DNA of 16,147 nt from Anaerolineales bacterium UBA3082. Its GTDB lineage: Bacteria > Chloroflexota > Anaerolineae > UBA7937. A program made the translations under genes and the position numbers. This document shows, in pieces, positions 7,330-13,224 of the stretch; within the stretch, counting starts at the first letter, position 1, and every line of letters starts with the position of its first letter. The notes below the pieces were generated by a model. The model was not told where the DNA came from and did not search any database. It saw only the letters and a program-made list of their open reading frames with translations. The stretch covers positions 771 through 16,917 of the forward strand of contig DFBK01000057.1 in the NCBI GenBank assembly GCA_002366595.1, written 5' to 3'.

Positions 7330-8367
7330 ATGAACTTCCTCAAGATAGAGGATCAGGAGCGATGGAACTCTTTTCTCTTCGAGAAGGGGGGGCACCTCCT
7401 CCAATCCTATGAGTGGGGAGAGTTGAAGAGCCGGTTTGGCTGGCGGGCTAGCCGAGTGGCTTTGGAGGAAGGAGGGCGGATCATCGCCGGAGCCCAGGTC
7501 CTGGTCCGCAATCTGCCCCTGGGGAGCCTGGCTTATGTCCCCCGGGGGCCGGTGGTCGATCCTCAAGAGGGGGAGACCTTACAAAAACTATGGGCTCAGC
7601 TTCACATTCTGGCCCGCCAAGAGGGTTCAGTTTTCTTACGTTTGGAACCGGATTGGGAGGGTGGAGAGAGAGGCCATCTACTGGAAAAGGAGGGGTTCCA
7701 TCGAGCCCCGGAGAGCATCCAGCCTCAGAGCACCTTGGCTGTGGATATAGAGGGGGATCTGGAATCGATCCTGAGCCAGATGAAGCCCAAGACCCGATAT
7801 AATATCCGCCTGGCGGAGCGAAGAGGGGTGATGGTGAGGGAGGGGAGGGAGGAGGATCTGAGGGCTTTCTACGAGTTGCTCCGTATCACCGGGCGTCGGG
7901 ATCGCTTCTTTGTGCACAGTGGCCACTATTACCTTGAGGCTTGGCGGACCTTCGCCCCCCAAGGGATGGGGAGACTCTTTTTGGCTTTCTATGGCCACCA
8001 GATGTTAGCAGGGGTGATGGTTTTCGCCTTTGGCCGCCGAGCCTACTATCTCTACGGTGCCTCGTCCGATGAGCATCGCAGCCGGATGCCCAACTACCTC
8101 TTGCAGTGGGAGGCGATCCGGTGGGCTAAGGAGAGGGGGTGTCTAGTATATGATCTTTGGGGCATCCCCGATGAGGTGGGGAGGGATGGGGAGCCCTCCG
8201 ATTTTGCCAAGAGGAAGGGGGGGTTATGGGGGGTCTATCGTTTTAAGCGTGGTTTCGGAGGGAGGGTGGTGCGCACTGTCGGAGCCTTCGACTACGTTTA
8301 TTCCCGACCCCTTTACCGGCTCCTGATGCGGATGGAAAGGGTGCGCTCCACTATCTCAAGGTTATAA
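7330..8367 (+). CDS. FemAB/FemX-family peptidyltransferase (lipid II aminoacyltransferase-like)
   Basis: A 345-residue protein of the FemAB family, two GNAT-like domains that transfer an amino acid from aminoacyl-tRNA to a peptidoglycan precursor in the cytoplasm. Visible signatures: HLLQSYEWGELKSRFGW (residues 22-38), the N-terminal-domain strand GSLAYVPRGPVVDP (65-78), the hallmark MKPKTRYNIRLAERRGV (151-167), then the second domain with YYLYGASSDEHRSRMPNYLLQWEAIRWAKERG (239-270) and YDLWGIPDE (274-282). Two more ATGs lie upstream at 7276 and 7303, but they overlap the -10 promoter and lack spacing. ATG 7330 follows AAGGAGG (7311-7317) at 12 nt. It is single and divergent from nuo. Whether it makes a cross-bridge in this organism is unknown; Chloroflexota have atypical walls, so another aminoacyl-acceptor is possible. 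Confidence 0.85.
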   Translation: MNFLKIEDQERWNSFLFEKGGHLLQSYEWGELKSRFGWRASRVALEEGGRIIAGAQVLVRNLPLGSLAYVPRGPVVDPQEGETLQKLWAQLHILARQEGSVFLRLEPDWEGGERGHLLEKEGFHRAPESIQPQSTLAVDIEGDLESILSQMKPKTRYNIRLAERRGVMVREGREEDLRAFYELLRITGRRDRFFVHSGHYYLEAWRTFAPQGMGRLFLAFYGHQMLAGVMVFAFGRRAYYLYGASSDEHRSRMPNYLLQWEAIRWAKERGCLVYDLWGIPDEVGRDGEPSDFAKRKGGLWGVYRFKRGFGGRVVRTVGAFDYVYSRPLYRLLMRMERVRSTISRL

Positions 8368-8464
8368 GCGGAAGCGCTGGGTATGGTGCCCTTCTCAACG
8401 GTTGTTATTTGGACGTAAGAGGTGATCGCCCAGGCTATCTTTGAGGGTTTCATCGATGTCGCTC

Positions 8465-8492
8465 TTGACAAGTGGTAGACCTGTGTTATTAT
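8465..8492 (+). promoter_or_regulatory. Promoter of the cold-shock gene
   Basis: A consensus TTGACA at 8465-8470, a 16-nt spacer and TATTAT at 8487-8492, preceded by TGT as an extended -10. The predicted transcription start is near 8499, about 175 nt before the TTG start codon. Confidence 0.65.
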
Positions 8493-8657
8493 TTTCTCGA
8501 GGTTTGTAACTCTTTCGTCTCCCAGAAGGTCCTTCTGTCCTGGCCGCTGAGGTCGGAACCATGGCCTTGGCGGTTGCTTTTTGGGGAAGCAAGTGGTTGC
8601 TCTGGATGGGGTGGGGCCAGGGGGTTGAAGGAGGGCCAAGCCAAGGATTTAGCAAGG

Positions 8658-8665
8658 AAAGGAGG
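8658..8665 (+). promoter_or_regulatory. Ribosome binding site of the cold-shock gene
   Basis: AAAGGAGG lies 8 nt before the TTG at 8674. It overlaps a GTG at 8665 that would otherwise be the first start, so it decides for TTG. Confidence 0.75.
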
Positions 8666-8673
8666 TGCGGCCC

Positions 8674-8895
8674 TTGAGCGAGGAGCGACAGACGGGCACG
8701 GTGAAGTGGTTCAGCCCAGCCAAGGGGTACGGCTTCATCACTCCAGATGCCGAGGGGAGCGAAGATATCTTCGTCCATTACTCGGCTCTCGAGGGTTCAG
8801 GCTTCAGGAGCCTGGAGGAGAACCAGAAGGTGGAGTTCGAGATCGAAGAGACCCCTAAGGGCCCCCAGGCGATCAACGTAGTGAAACTCCCTTAG
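8674..8895 (+). CDS. Cold-shock domain protein
   Basis: A 73-residue single cold-shock (OB-fold) domain that binds single-stranded RNA or DNA and melts RNA structure. Residues 7-13 are TGTVKWF; RNP1 is KGYGFI (17-22) and RNP2 is DIFVHY (31-36), both complete with their aromatic residues. The GFRSLEENQKVEFEIEETPKGPQAINV tail (43-69) is standard. The start is TTG 8674, chosen by the strong AAAGGAGG upstream; the extended GTG start would lie inside that site. It is monocistronic, with its own promoter, long leader and terminator at 8902-8930. Confidence 0.95.
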   Translation: MSEERQTGTVKWFSPAKGYGFITPDAEGSEDIFVHYSALEGSGFRSLEENQKVEFEIEETPKGPQAINVVKLP

Positions 8896-8901
8896 CCTGT
8901 C

Positions 8902-8930
8902 AGAGCCTCCTTATGGGGGCTCTTCTTTTT
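8902..8930 (+). terminator. Rho-independent terminator of the cold-shock gene
   Basis: A 9-bp stem, AGAGCCTCC (8902-8910) with GGGGGCTCT (8915-8923), one G-T pair, loop TTAT, followed by TCTTTTT (8924-8930). It begins 6 nt after the stop codon. Confidence 0.9.
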
Positions 8931-8949
8931 CGGGTTCTCTCACCTTCTA

Positions 8950-8958
8950 TGATATAAT
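8950..8958 (+). promoter_or_regulatory. Extended -10 promoter of rsfS
   Basis: TGA plus a perfect TATAAT (8953-8958). The -35 region is weak (TTCGGG with an 18-nt spacer, inside the terminator tail). Transcription would start near 8965, 27 nt before the CTG start. Confidence 0.55.
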
Positions 8959-8978
8959 TAGAAGCGATCCTCATTAGT

Positions 8979-8989
8979 TAGGGGGTGAG
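8979..8989 (+). promoter_or_regulatory. Ribosome binding site supporting a CTG start for rsfS
   Basis: TAGGGGGTGAG, with GGGGG 6 nt before the CTG at 8992. The same 11 bases occur at 13160-13170 (minus strand), 7 nt (GGGGG to ATG) before the TPR gene's ATG, so this looks like a genuine local Shine-Dalgarno form. Confidence 0.6.
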
Positions 8990-8991
8990 CC

Positions 8992-9336
8992 CTGGAACCC
9001 GGAGGGTTAGCACGGGAGGTGATGGAAGCCATCTCCAACAAGAAAGGCTGGGATATCGTGATGCTCGATATCCGCCCTGTGTCGCTGTTGGCTGACTACT
9101 TCGTCATCGCTACTGGGGCCAACGAGCGACAGGTGAACGCCATCTTGGAGGAGGTTTTGACTAAGACGAGGGAGGCGGAGGAGAAGCCGTTGCATGTAGA
9201 GGGGGCCCCGGAGTCGGGCTGGGTGCTCCTCGACTACGGGAGCGTGATTGTGCACCTCTTCATCCCTTCACAACGAGAATATTACGACCTAGAAGGGCTT
9301 TGGAGCGATGCTCCATTGGTAGTGAGGATACAGTAG
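8992..9336 (+). CDS. rsfS: Ribosome silencing factor RsfS (DUF143/Iojap family)
   Basis: RsfS binds ribosomal protein uL14 on the 50S subunit and blocks joining with 30S, shutting down translation in starvation. The protein has 114 residues. Family core: KKGWDIVMLDIRPVSLLADYFVIATGANERQVNAI (17-51), then HVEGAPESGWVLLDYGSVIVHLF (68-90) and SQREYYDLEGLWSDAP (93-108). The usual LAREVMEAI segment that begins the family (residues 6-14) lies upstream of the first ATG/GTG (9022/9019). An in-frame TGA at 8986 limits the choice, leaving CTG 8992 as the only initiator-like codon. TAGGGGGTGAG sits before it; the identical 11-mer precedes the ATG of the TPR gene at 13156 with nearly the same spacing. In many bacteria rsfS is next to nadD; that is not seen here. 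Confidence 0.9.
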   Translation: MEPGGLAREVMEAISNKKGWDIVMLDIRPVSLLADYFVIATGANERQVNAILEEVLTKTREAEEKPLHVEGAPESGWVLLDYGSVIVHLFIPSQREYYDLEGLWSDAPLVVRIQ

Positions 9337-9449
9337 GGGAATCGCGGAGGGCGCAAGACACACAATGGCGTCGGCTTTAAGGCAAGGCCGGCGCTACTTT
9401 TCAGGCTCTAGGTGCTTGCCAATTTCAAGCCTCACCTTCGGGGCAGTGG
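9337..9449. other. Non-coding gap between rsfS and the attC-like site
   Basis: No gene is seen. It contains one hairpin, GCGTCGGC with GCCGGCGC (9368-9394, one G-T pair, 11-nt loop) followed by TACTTTTC, a weak candidate terminator for rsfS. A second small inverted repeat pairs GCTTG with CAAGC (about 9413-9430). The stretch may be old flank of the cassette insertion; I see no further core site in it. Confidence 0.35.
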
Positions 9450-9534
9450 GCCTAACGTTCCGAGCGTATCTGAAGTCCAGCCGTAAGGCTGGATTTGGGC
9501 TAAGCGTAGCGGAGCCAGATACGCTCTGCTAGGC
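9450..9534 (-). repeat. attC-like recombination site (59-base element)
   Basis: Read on the minus strand, the site begins with GCCTAGC (9534-9528; R'' consensus RYYYAAC, one mismatch) and ends with GTTAGGC (9456-9450; R' consensus GTTRRRY, perfect). The two core boxes pair over 7 bases with one G-T pair. Inside them an exact 11-bp stem is formed by 9462-9472 (GAGCGTATCTG) and 9516-9526 (CAGATACGCTC). The two spacers between core boxes and stem are unequal (1 and 5 nt), giving the unpaired bases seen in attC sites. The top carries an extra 7-bp hairpin, TCCAGCC/GGCTGGA (9476-9493). The length of 85 nt is normal for attC. It starts 27 nt after the stop codon of the gene at 9562. Confidence 0.7.
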
Positions 9535-10797
9535 GACGTTTCAATCATTAAAACCTCTCCATTATAATTTTAAGACATATTGTGGAATCAACTTAGCAAC
9601 AATCTCTATTAACCCAATTTCTAAAGCACGCAGCACGACTCTTCGCCCCCTGTATTCATAAGGTAACTCCCGCACTTCAGATATAATTTGCTTACCTCTA
9701 TCATTTTGCATCTCAACTTCAAAGTATCTCTCTCCATCGACTTCTATCACTTTATTTACAGCTAGAATATCTGGTAAAACATATCCTCCACCATGAGGGA
9801 TGGTGTTAGCATTTAAGAGTCTGTCATAAACTCCCAATCTTTTCGCTCTTTTTTCAAAACCTAATAACTCTATGCTTTCGGGACTTAGATTTGGGTTACC
9901 TCTCACTAAATACGCAGGCAAATCTCCTCTTAAAGTAAGTGGAAAAAGAGTAGCATCGTTTTTCAAATAATGACAACCTAACAACATTTCATTCATATTT
10001 ATAAGCCCTTGATGGGTCTCATTGGAAATTTCTAGGAATTTTCCAAACAGCAACTCTGCAGCTAGTTTCCTTTTCTTCTTTGCAAAATTTTCAACATATT
10101 TATATTTTTCGAAATACTTTTTAGCAGCACCGCCTGTAAGAATGTGAAATTCTCTAAAAGGTGTTTCAATATGTTCTGCCATCTCATACAATCGTTTACT
10201 TTTGTCATAATATAATCCGAAGCCTAATTCATTGTCCCCCTTAAATTCATCAGCGGATCCGTGTATGATAAAAGCATATGGAGGCAGATCAAGATCAATC
10301 TTTGTAACAGCTGTTAATTCAAATAGATCTATAAAATGATTGCTTTTATAAAAATCCCATATCACCTCAATGCCATCTATCTGTGTTGTACTCGTTTCCA
10401 TCTCGTGTAATTTCTTGATTAAACTCTCAATATCGGGCAGTTCTTCCAATCCTCCTACGAGCAATCCACATGCATTAGGTTTTGTATTAAGAATAATAAA
10501 GTCATGATCCCCTTCTCCCCAGCTTATCTTTCCTCCATAGCCAAACCCGCTTTTCCACCGACTCGCATTTCTAGTAATGGTCATATCTGGGGTGGCAATA
10601 AAAGTAGCGCTTGGGCCCATACCAAGTTGATGTTGAACGTAATGAATTCCCGCGATACCATAAATAGTATTAGCCCTACATAATTCTGCTCCACTATCGG
10701 TTAATCCAATAAAAAAACAATGGTCCTTTGCATTCCGTAACATCTTTTCCCTATTCATAGCTCTCATCTGCCACTTTATTTTTATGATGTCGCCTAA
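9456..10797 (-). mobile_element. Single integron-type gene cassette, no integrase in window
   Basis: The unit runs on the minus strand from the G^TTAGGC site at 10798-10792 to the G^TTAGGC site at 9456-9450, about 1.34 kb. It holds one gene that starts 30 nt after the first core site and stops 27 nt before the attC-like palindrome. That is exactly the compact layout of an integron cassette (core site, gene, attC). Sampled lines of the gene have about 30-43% GC, against about 60% in the neighbours. The cassette sits between the 3' ends of rsfS and ndk, a neutral convergent gap. No intI gene, attI or second cassette is visible; insertion at a secondary site is the simplest reading. Confidence 0.65.
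9562..10767 (-). CDS. Divergent RtcB-like (RNA ligase family) protein carried on the cassette
   Basis: A 401-residue protein. It is not a standard RtcB, but motifs resembling RtcB occur in the same order: NACG with Cys100 (cf. DxGCG), SNHFIDL with His144 (GNHF), IIHGS with His169 (HSGS), ETHQGL with His252 (HHN), HYLKNDAT at 266-273 (HRKGAT), LPAYLVRG at 283-290 (SYVVxG), PHGGG with His325 (the guanylated His of HGAGR), and a C-terminus ELPYEYRG...GLIEIVAKLIPQYVLKL like EAPxAYKD...VxRLxPLGVVKG. Spacings H144-H169 (25), H169-H252 (83) and H252-H325 (73) are close to RtcB. RtcB joins 2',3'-cyclic phosphate RNA ends to 5'-OH using Mn and GTP. Here the Asp of DxGCG, the GSMG loop and the Arg of HGAGR are changed, so activity is uncertain. 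ATG 10767 has a weak ribosome site; ATG 10758 is an alternative. Confidence 0.65.
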   Translation of the reverse strand: MRAMNREKMLRNAKDHCFFIGLTDSGAELCRANTIYGIAGIHYVQHQLGMGPSATFIATPDMTITRNASRWKSGFGYGGKISWGEGDHDFIILNTKPNACGLLVGGLEELPDIESLIKKLHEMETSTTQIDGIEVIWDFYKSNHFIDLFELTAVTKIDLDLPPYAFIIHGSADEFKGDNELGFGLYYDKSKRLYEMAEHIETPFREFHILTGGAAKKYFEKYKYVENFAKKKRKLAAELLFGKFLEISNETHQGLINMNEMLLGCHYLKNDATLFPLTLRGDLPAYLVRGNPNLSPESIELLGFEKRAKRLGVYDRLLNANTIPHGGGYVLPDILAVNKVIEVDGERYFEVEMQNDRGKQIISEVRELPYEYRGRRVVLRALEIGLIEIVAKLIPQYVLKL

Positions 10798-10798
10798 C
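10792..10798 (-). repeat. Upstream core site GTTAGGC of the cassette
   Basis: Perfect GTTRRRY core on the minus strand, within ACGTTAGGC, which is also the exact 9-mer at the other cassette end (9450-9458). It lies 24 nt before the gene's ATG. The sequence further upstream does not form a recognisable attC. Confidence 0.55.
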
Positions 10799-10811
10799 GT
10801 TTTCTTTGCGC

Positions 10812-10839
10812 AAAAGTGTACACAAAAACCGAAAAGTGT
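10812..10839 (+). repeat. Paired direct repeats beside the cassette junction
   Basis: AAAAGTGT occurs at 10812-10819 and again at 10832-10839, exactly 20 bases apart, 14 bases from the core site. A 5-bp hairpin GGAAC/GTTCC (10850-10863) without a U-run lies between them and the ndk stop. Direct repeats next to a core site occur in attI sites, but two short repeats are weak evidence. Confidence 0.3.
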
Positions 10840-10877
10840 TGACCAAAGCGGAACTACAGTTCCATTCCCGCTCGCCG

Positions 10878-11465
10878 CTAAAACATCACCTCTTCCGCTG
10901 TGCTCTTATAGGTGCAGAACTCTCCCTCCGGGAACCAGTAGGCGATCTCCTGAGCGGCCTCTTCAGGGTCTCCTGCGGCGTGGATGAGGTTCCTCACCGC
11001 CCTTTTGAGTTCGTTGGCCACGACGGGGGAGGTGGTGGAGAAATCCCCTCGGATGGTCCCCGGGTCGGCGTCCGCGGGCAGGGTGAAACCGCATAGTTTC
11101 CTCACCACGCTGATGGCGTGGGCCCCCTCTATGACGCAGGCCACGATAGGCCCAGAGGTGAGATAATCCACGTTCCATCCCTTGATCATCTCCCCGATCT
11201 CCATGGGGTCGTCGGTGCCTATCTCCTGAATGGGGTCCTTGCCATGCTCCCGGTAACTCTGAAGCGTCTTCTTCCCCATCCCCCTTATCCATTCCGGGGT
11301 GTTGGGGTAATGGTTCTCGGCGAACTCCCGAGAGATCTTTACCATCTTGAGGGCTACGATCTTGAGTCCGGCATCCTCGAACCTGGTGAGGATCTTTCCC
11401 ACTAGCCCCCTTTTGACCGCGTCGGGCTTCAGAAGGACCAAGGTTCTTTCATAGAAAGTGGACAT
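10878..11465 (-). CDS. ndk: Nucleoside-diphosphate kinase with central insertion
   Basis: Transfers the gamma-phosphate from ATP to nucleoside diphosphates through a phosphohistidine, in the cytoplasm. The N-terminus ERTLVLLKPDAVKRGLVGKIL (6-26) and the active-site segment NLIHAAGD with His162 are present, as is the closing EIAYWFPEGE (173-182). It has 195 residues against the usual 140-155; the extra length lies at about 55-98, between AENHYP and the SGPIVACVIEG strand. The familiar HGSDS after the catalytic His reads HAAGD. ATG 11465 has GAGGA 1 nt upstream and a better AGGAG about 12 nt upstream. It lies 17 nt after the TPR gene and should be co-transcribed from 13193-13221. Confidence 0.95.
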   Translation of the reverse strand: MSTFYERTLVLLKPDAVKRGLVGKILTRFEDAGLKIVALKMVKISREFAENHYPNTPEWIRGMGKKTLQSYREHGKDPIQEIGTDDPMEIGEMIKGWNVDYLTSGPIVACVIEGAHAISVVRKLCGFTLPADADPGTIRGDFSTTSPVVANELKRAVRNLIHAAGDPEEAAQEIAYWFPEGEFCTYKSTAEEVMF

Positions 11466-11482
11466 ATCCTCGCTCTTTCTCC

Positions 11483-13156
11483 TCAGAAGGTTTTCAGTCT
11501 TTCCCGCAGCCAGCGGTACTTCTCTAAAGCCTCCTGGAGGCGACCACCTTTCATGTAGGCGTCTCCCAGGAGTTGTTGGCTAGGTAAGTGTTCTGGGGCC
11601 TCTTGGGCCGCGGCCTCCAGATCCTCGATCACCTCCCCAACAAGCGTAGGCTCAGAGTGGATAATGGTTCGGTAATGAGTTAGGGCTTCGTCACGCTCCC
11701 CCTGGGCTAGATAGGCCCGGGCCAGCCCCAGCCGAGCCTCGTGATCACCTGGCTCGGCGGCTAGGCGATCCAGATACCCCTCTATGGTAGGCGGGGCCTC
11801 CTCTATGATCTCAGTAGGAACCTCCTCTACCATCTCTTCTGCGATAGGCGGGGCCTCTTCGATGGTCACTTCCTCTTCTATTGGCTGGGTGGGAAGTGCC
11901 TCTGCTAACTCCACCTCTTCTTTGGCCAGGGGTGGCGCTTCCTCCCATTCTGCCTCCTCGACCACCTCTTCCGGGACCTCTTTCAACTCTCGCAACCAGT
12001 CAGGCACCCCCTCCGGCGGCGTGGGGGGCGCTACCGCCTCTTCTACCTCCTCCCCGGGCGGAGGGGCTAGCCTCTCCAACCAATCGGGTACCTCCTCGGG
12101 GGATGGTGCCTCCTCCGGGAGTTCTTCCAACTCTCGCAACCAGTCCGGCGCTTCCTCCGGGGGAGGGGCAGCCTCGGGAACCTCTTCCGTGGGGAGTTTC
12201 TCCTCGATCTCGGGAGGCAACTCTTCGGCCTCTACCTCCTCGGCTGCGACCTCTTGCAGCCTACGGAGCCACTCGGGCATCTCCTCCTCTGCTATCTCCG
12301 CCACCACTTCTTCAAGCTCAGGCAGAGGAGCCACCTCCGTTGGCGGGGCTACCTCTTCCACCTCTGGTACCGGTGGTGGGGTGGGTATCTCTTCTAAGCG
12401 AGGGAGGAGGACTTTCTCTGGCGGTAGAGGTGAGGCTTCGCCGAAGAGTTCCTGAGCCACTCCGTTCTCAGGGTCTAGGGCTTGGGCCTGGACGAGGAGG
12501 GTCTCACCTTCCTCCTCCTGGCCACTTTCCTTCCAGATGACCCCCAGGATAAGGTTAGCCTTTAGGCAGTTAGGGAGGAGTTCTAGGATCTCCTGACAAC
12601 TTTCAGCGGCCTCCCGGCGACGGCTCTCCCGCCACAACGCTTCGGCTAGAGCCACTTTCAGATCGATGCGGTCGGGGTCCTCTTTGAGAAGAGGTCTCAA
12701 CTCGGTGATAGCGCGGTCGTAGAGGCCTTCTCTTAAGTAGAGGCGAGCGAGGGCTGCTGGGGTGAGTTTGACCCTGGGTGGCTCCACGCCCTCCCGTTCG
12801 CCGTAGAGCCGTTTCAGTTCCTGACGTATCTCCGTATTTCCAGGAGCCAGCTCAAAGGCTCGTTCCAGATGCCAGATCGCTTCCTCTAGTTCCTTCTTTT
12901 CATCATGCACCACCGCTAGCCCCACGTGGGCGATTGCATCCTCCGGATTGGCGCCCAAGACCCTGGTGAAAAGGCTAGCCGCCTCATCATGCTCCTCCCT
13001 CTCTAGGGCGGCCTCTCCCAGTAGCCGATAGGGCATGATGTATTTGGGAAACCGCTCCAGGATATGGCGGCAGATGATTATAGCCTCATCGATCGATTGG
13101 GCTTTGATTAACCCCTTCACTTCGTCGCAATATTCGCCTAGTCCTATTTCAGCCAT
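11483..13156 (-). CDS. TPR protein with acidic, proline-rich linker and repeated PDWL motifs
   Basis: A 557-residue cytoplasmic-looking protein with no signal peptide or membrane helix. Residues about 10-240 form TPR helices (for example 60-104, 135-160, 205-232) and 470-557 form two further TPR units. Between them lies a linker (about 245-460) made mainly of Glu, Pro, Ala and Val. In it a short motif, (M/A/V)-P-(D/E)-W-L-x-x-L, is repeated four times with Trp at 296, 339, 359 and 387. Such motifs look like helical binding peptides strung on a flexible spacer. Similar TPR proteins are common in Chloroflexota as I recall; their function is unknown. ATG 13156 follows TAGGGGGTGAG. Its strong promoter and the linked ndk suggest steady expression. 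Confidence 0.85.
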   Translation of the reverse strand: MAEIGLGEYCDEVKGLIKAQSIDEAIIICRHILERFPKYIMPYRLLGEAALEREEHDEAASLFTRVLGANPEDAIAHVGLAVVHDEKKELEEAIWHLERAFELAPGNTEIRQELKRLYGEREGVEPPRVKLTPAALARLYLREGLYDRAITELRPLLKEDPDRIDLKVALAEALWRESRRREAAESCQEILELLPNCLKANLILGVIWKESGQEEEGETLLVQAQALDPENGVAQELFGEASPLPPEKVLLPRLEEIPTPPPVPEVEEVAPPTEVAPLPELEEVVAEIAEEEMPEWLRRLQEVAAEEVEAEELPPEIEEKLPTEEVPEAAPPPEEAPDWLRELEELPEEAPSPEEVPDWLERLAPPPGEEVEEAVAPPTPPEGVPDWLRELKEVPEEVVEEAEWEEAPPLAKEEVELAEALPTQPIEEEVTIEEAPPIAEEMVEEVPTEIIEEAPPTIEGYLDRLAAEPGDHEARLGLARAYLAQGERDEALTHYRTIIHSEPTLVGEVIEDLEAAAQEAPEHLPSQQLLGDAYMKGGRLQEALEKYRWLRERLKTF

Positions 13157-13159
13157 TTT

Positions 13160-13170
13160 CTCACCCCCTA
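13160..13170 (-). promoter_or_regulatory. Ribosome binding site of the TPR gene
   Basis: TAGGGGGTGAG, with GGGGG 7 nt before the ATG. It is identical to the site before the rsfS CTG. Confidence 0.75.
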
Positions 13171-13173
13171 CTC

Positions 13174-13189
13174 TGAAAGCGGGCTTTCA
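13174..13189. repeat. 16-nt perfect palindrome at the TPR-ndk transcription start
   Basis: TGAAAGC and GCTTTCA flank a 2-base centre. The predicted transcription start from the promoter at 13193-13221 (about 13186) falls inside it. It could be a repressor site or a small leader hairpin. Confidence 0.35.
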
Positions 13190-13192
13190 TTT

Positions 13193-13221
13193 ATTATGAG
13201 GCTCCTTAGCCCAAATGTCAA
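13193..13221 (-). promoter_or_regulatory. Promoter of the TPR-ndk unit
   Basis: On the minus strand a perfect TTGACA (13216-13221), a 17-nt spacer and CATAAT (13193-13198). It lies directly after the stop codon of the deacetylase-family gene and separates the two transcription units. Confidence 0.8.
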
Positions 13222-13224
13222 CGT

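Larger units (their letters stand above)
8368..8673 (+). ncRNA. Intergenic stretch with long 5' leader of the cold-shock gene
   Basis: This 306-nt stretch has no gene. The first 97 nt show no clear terminator for the upstream transferase. From about 8499 to 8673 it is the predicted leader (about 175 nt) of the cold-shock mRNA. It contains a small hairpin, CAGAAG/CTTCTG with a GTC loop (8523-8537), and a G-rich half with several GGCC/GGTT complementarities that could fold in alternative ways. Long structured leaders are known for cspA-type genes, where they act as temperature-dependent structures. Here only the length and self-complementarity are seen. Confidence 0.45.

Noticed and set aside
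8472..8858. A 128-residue plus-strand frame overlapping the cold-shock gene
   Set aside because: It lies in another frame of the leader and cold-shock gene, which has complete RNP motifs and a strong ribosome site.
9368..9402. A firm terminator call for rsfS
   Set aside because: The stem is fair, but the loop is long and the T-run short and delayed, so it is left as a weak candidate.
9450..9534. The palindrome as a transposon end or as a plain terminator
   Set aside because: No transposase or second inverted end is present, and there is no U-run. The core boxes, unequal spacers and matching GTTAGGC across the gene fit attC better.
10878..10890. Assignment of the cassette as a phage or insertion sequence fragment
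   Set aside because: No integrase, transposase, tRNA target or target-site duplication is seen at either edge.
11784..12540. Two long plus-strand open frames (Ser/Gly-rich and Pro/Leu-rich) opposite the TPR gene
   Set aside because: They are antisense images of the repetitive Glu/Pro linker codons; composition is low-complexity, and there is no ribosome site or family match.
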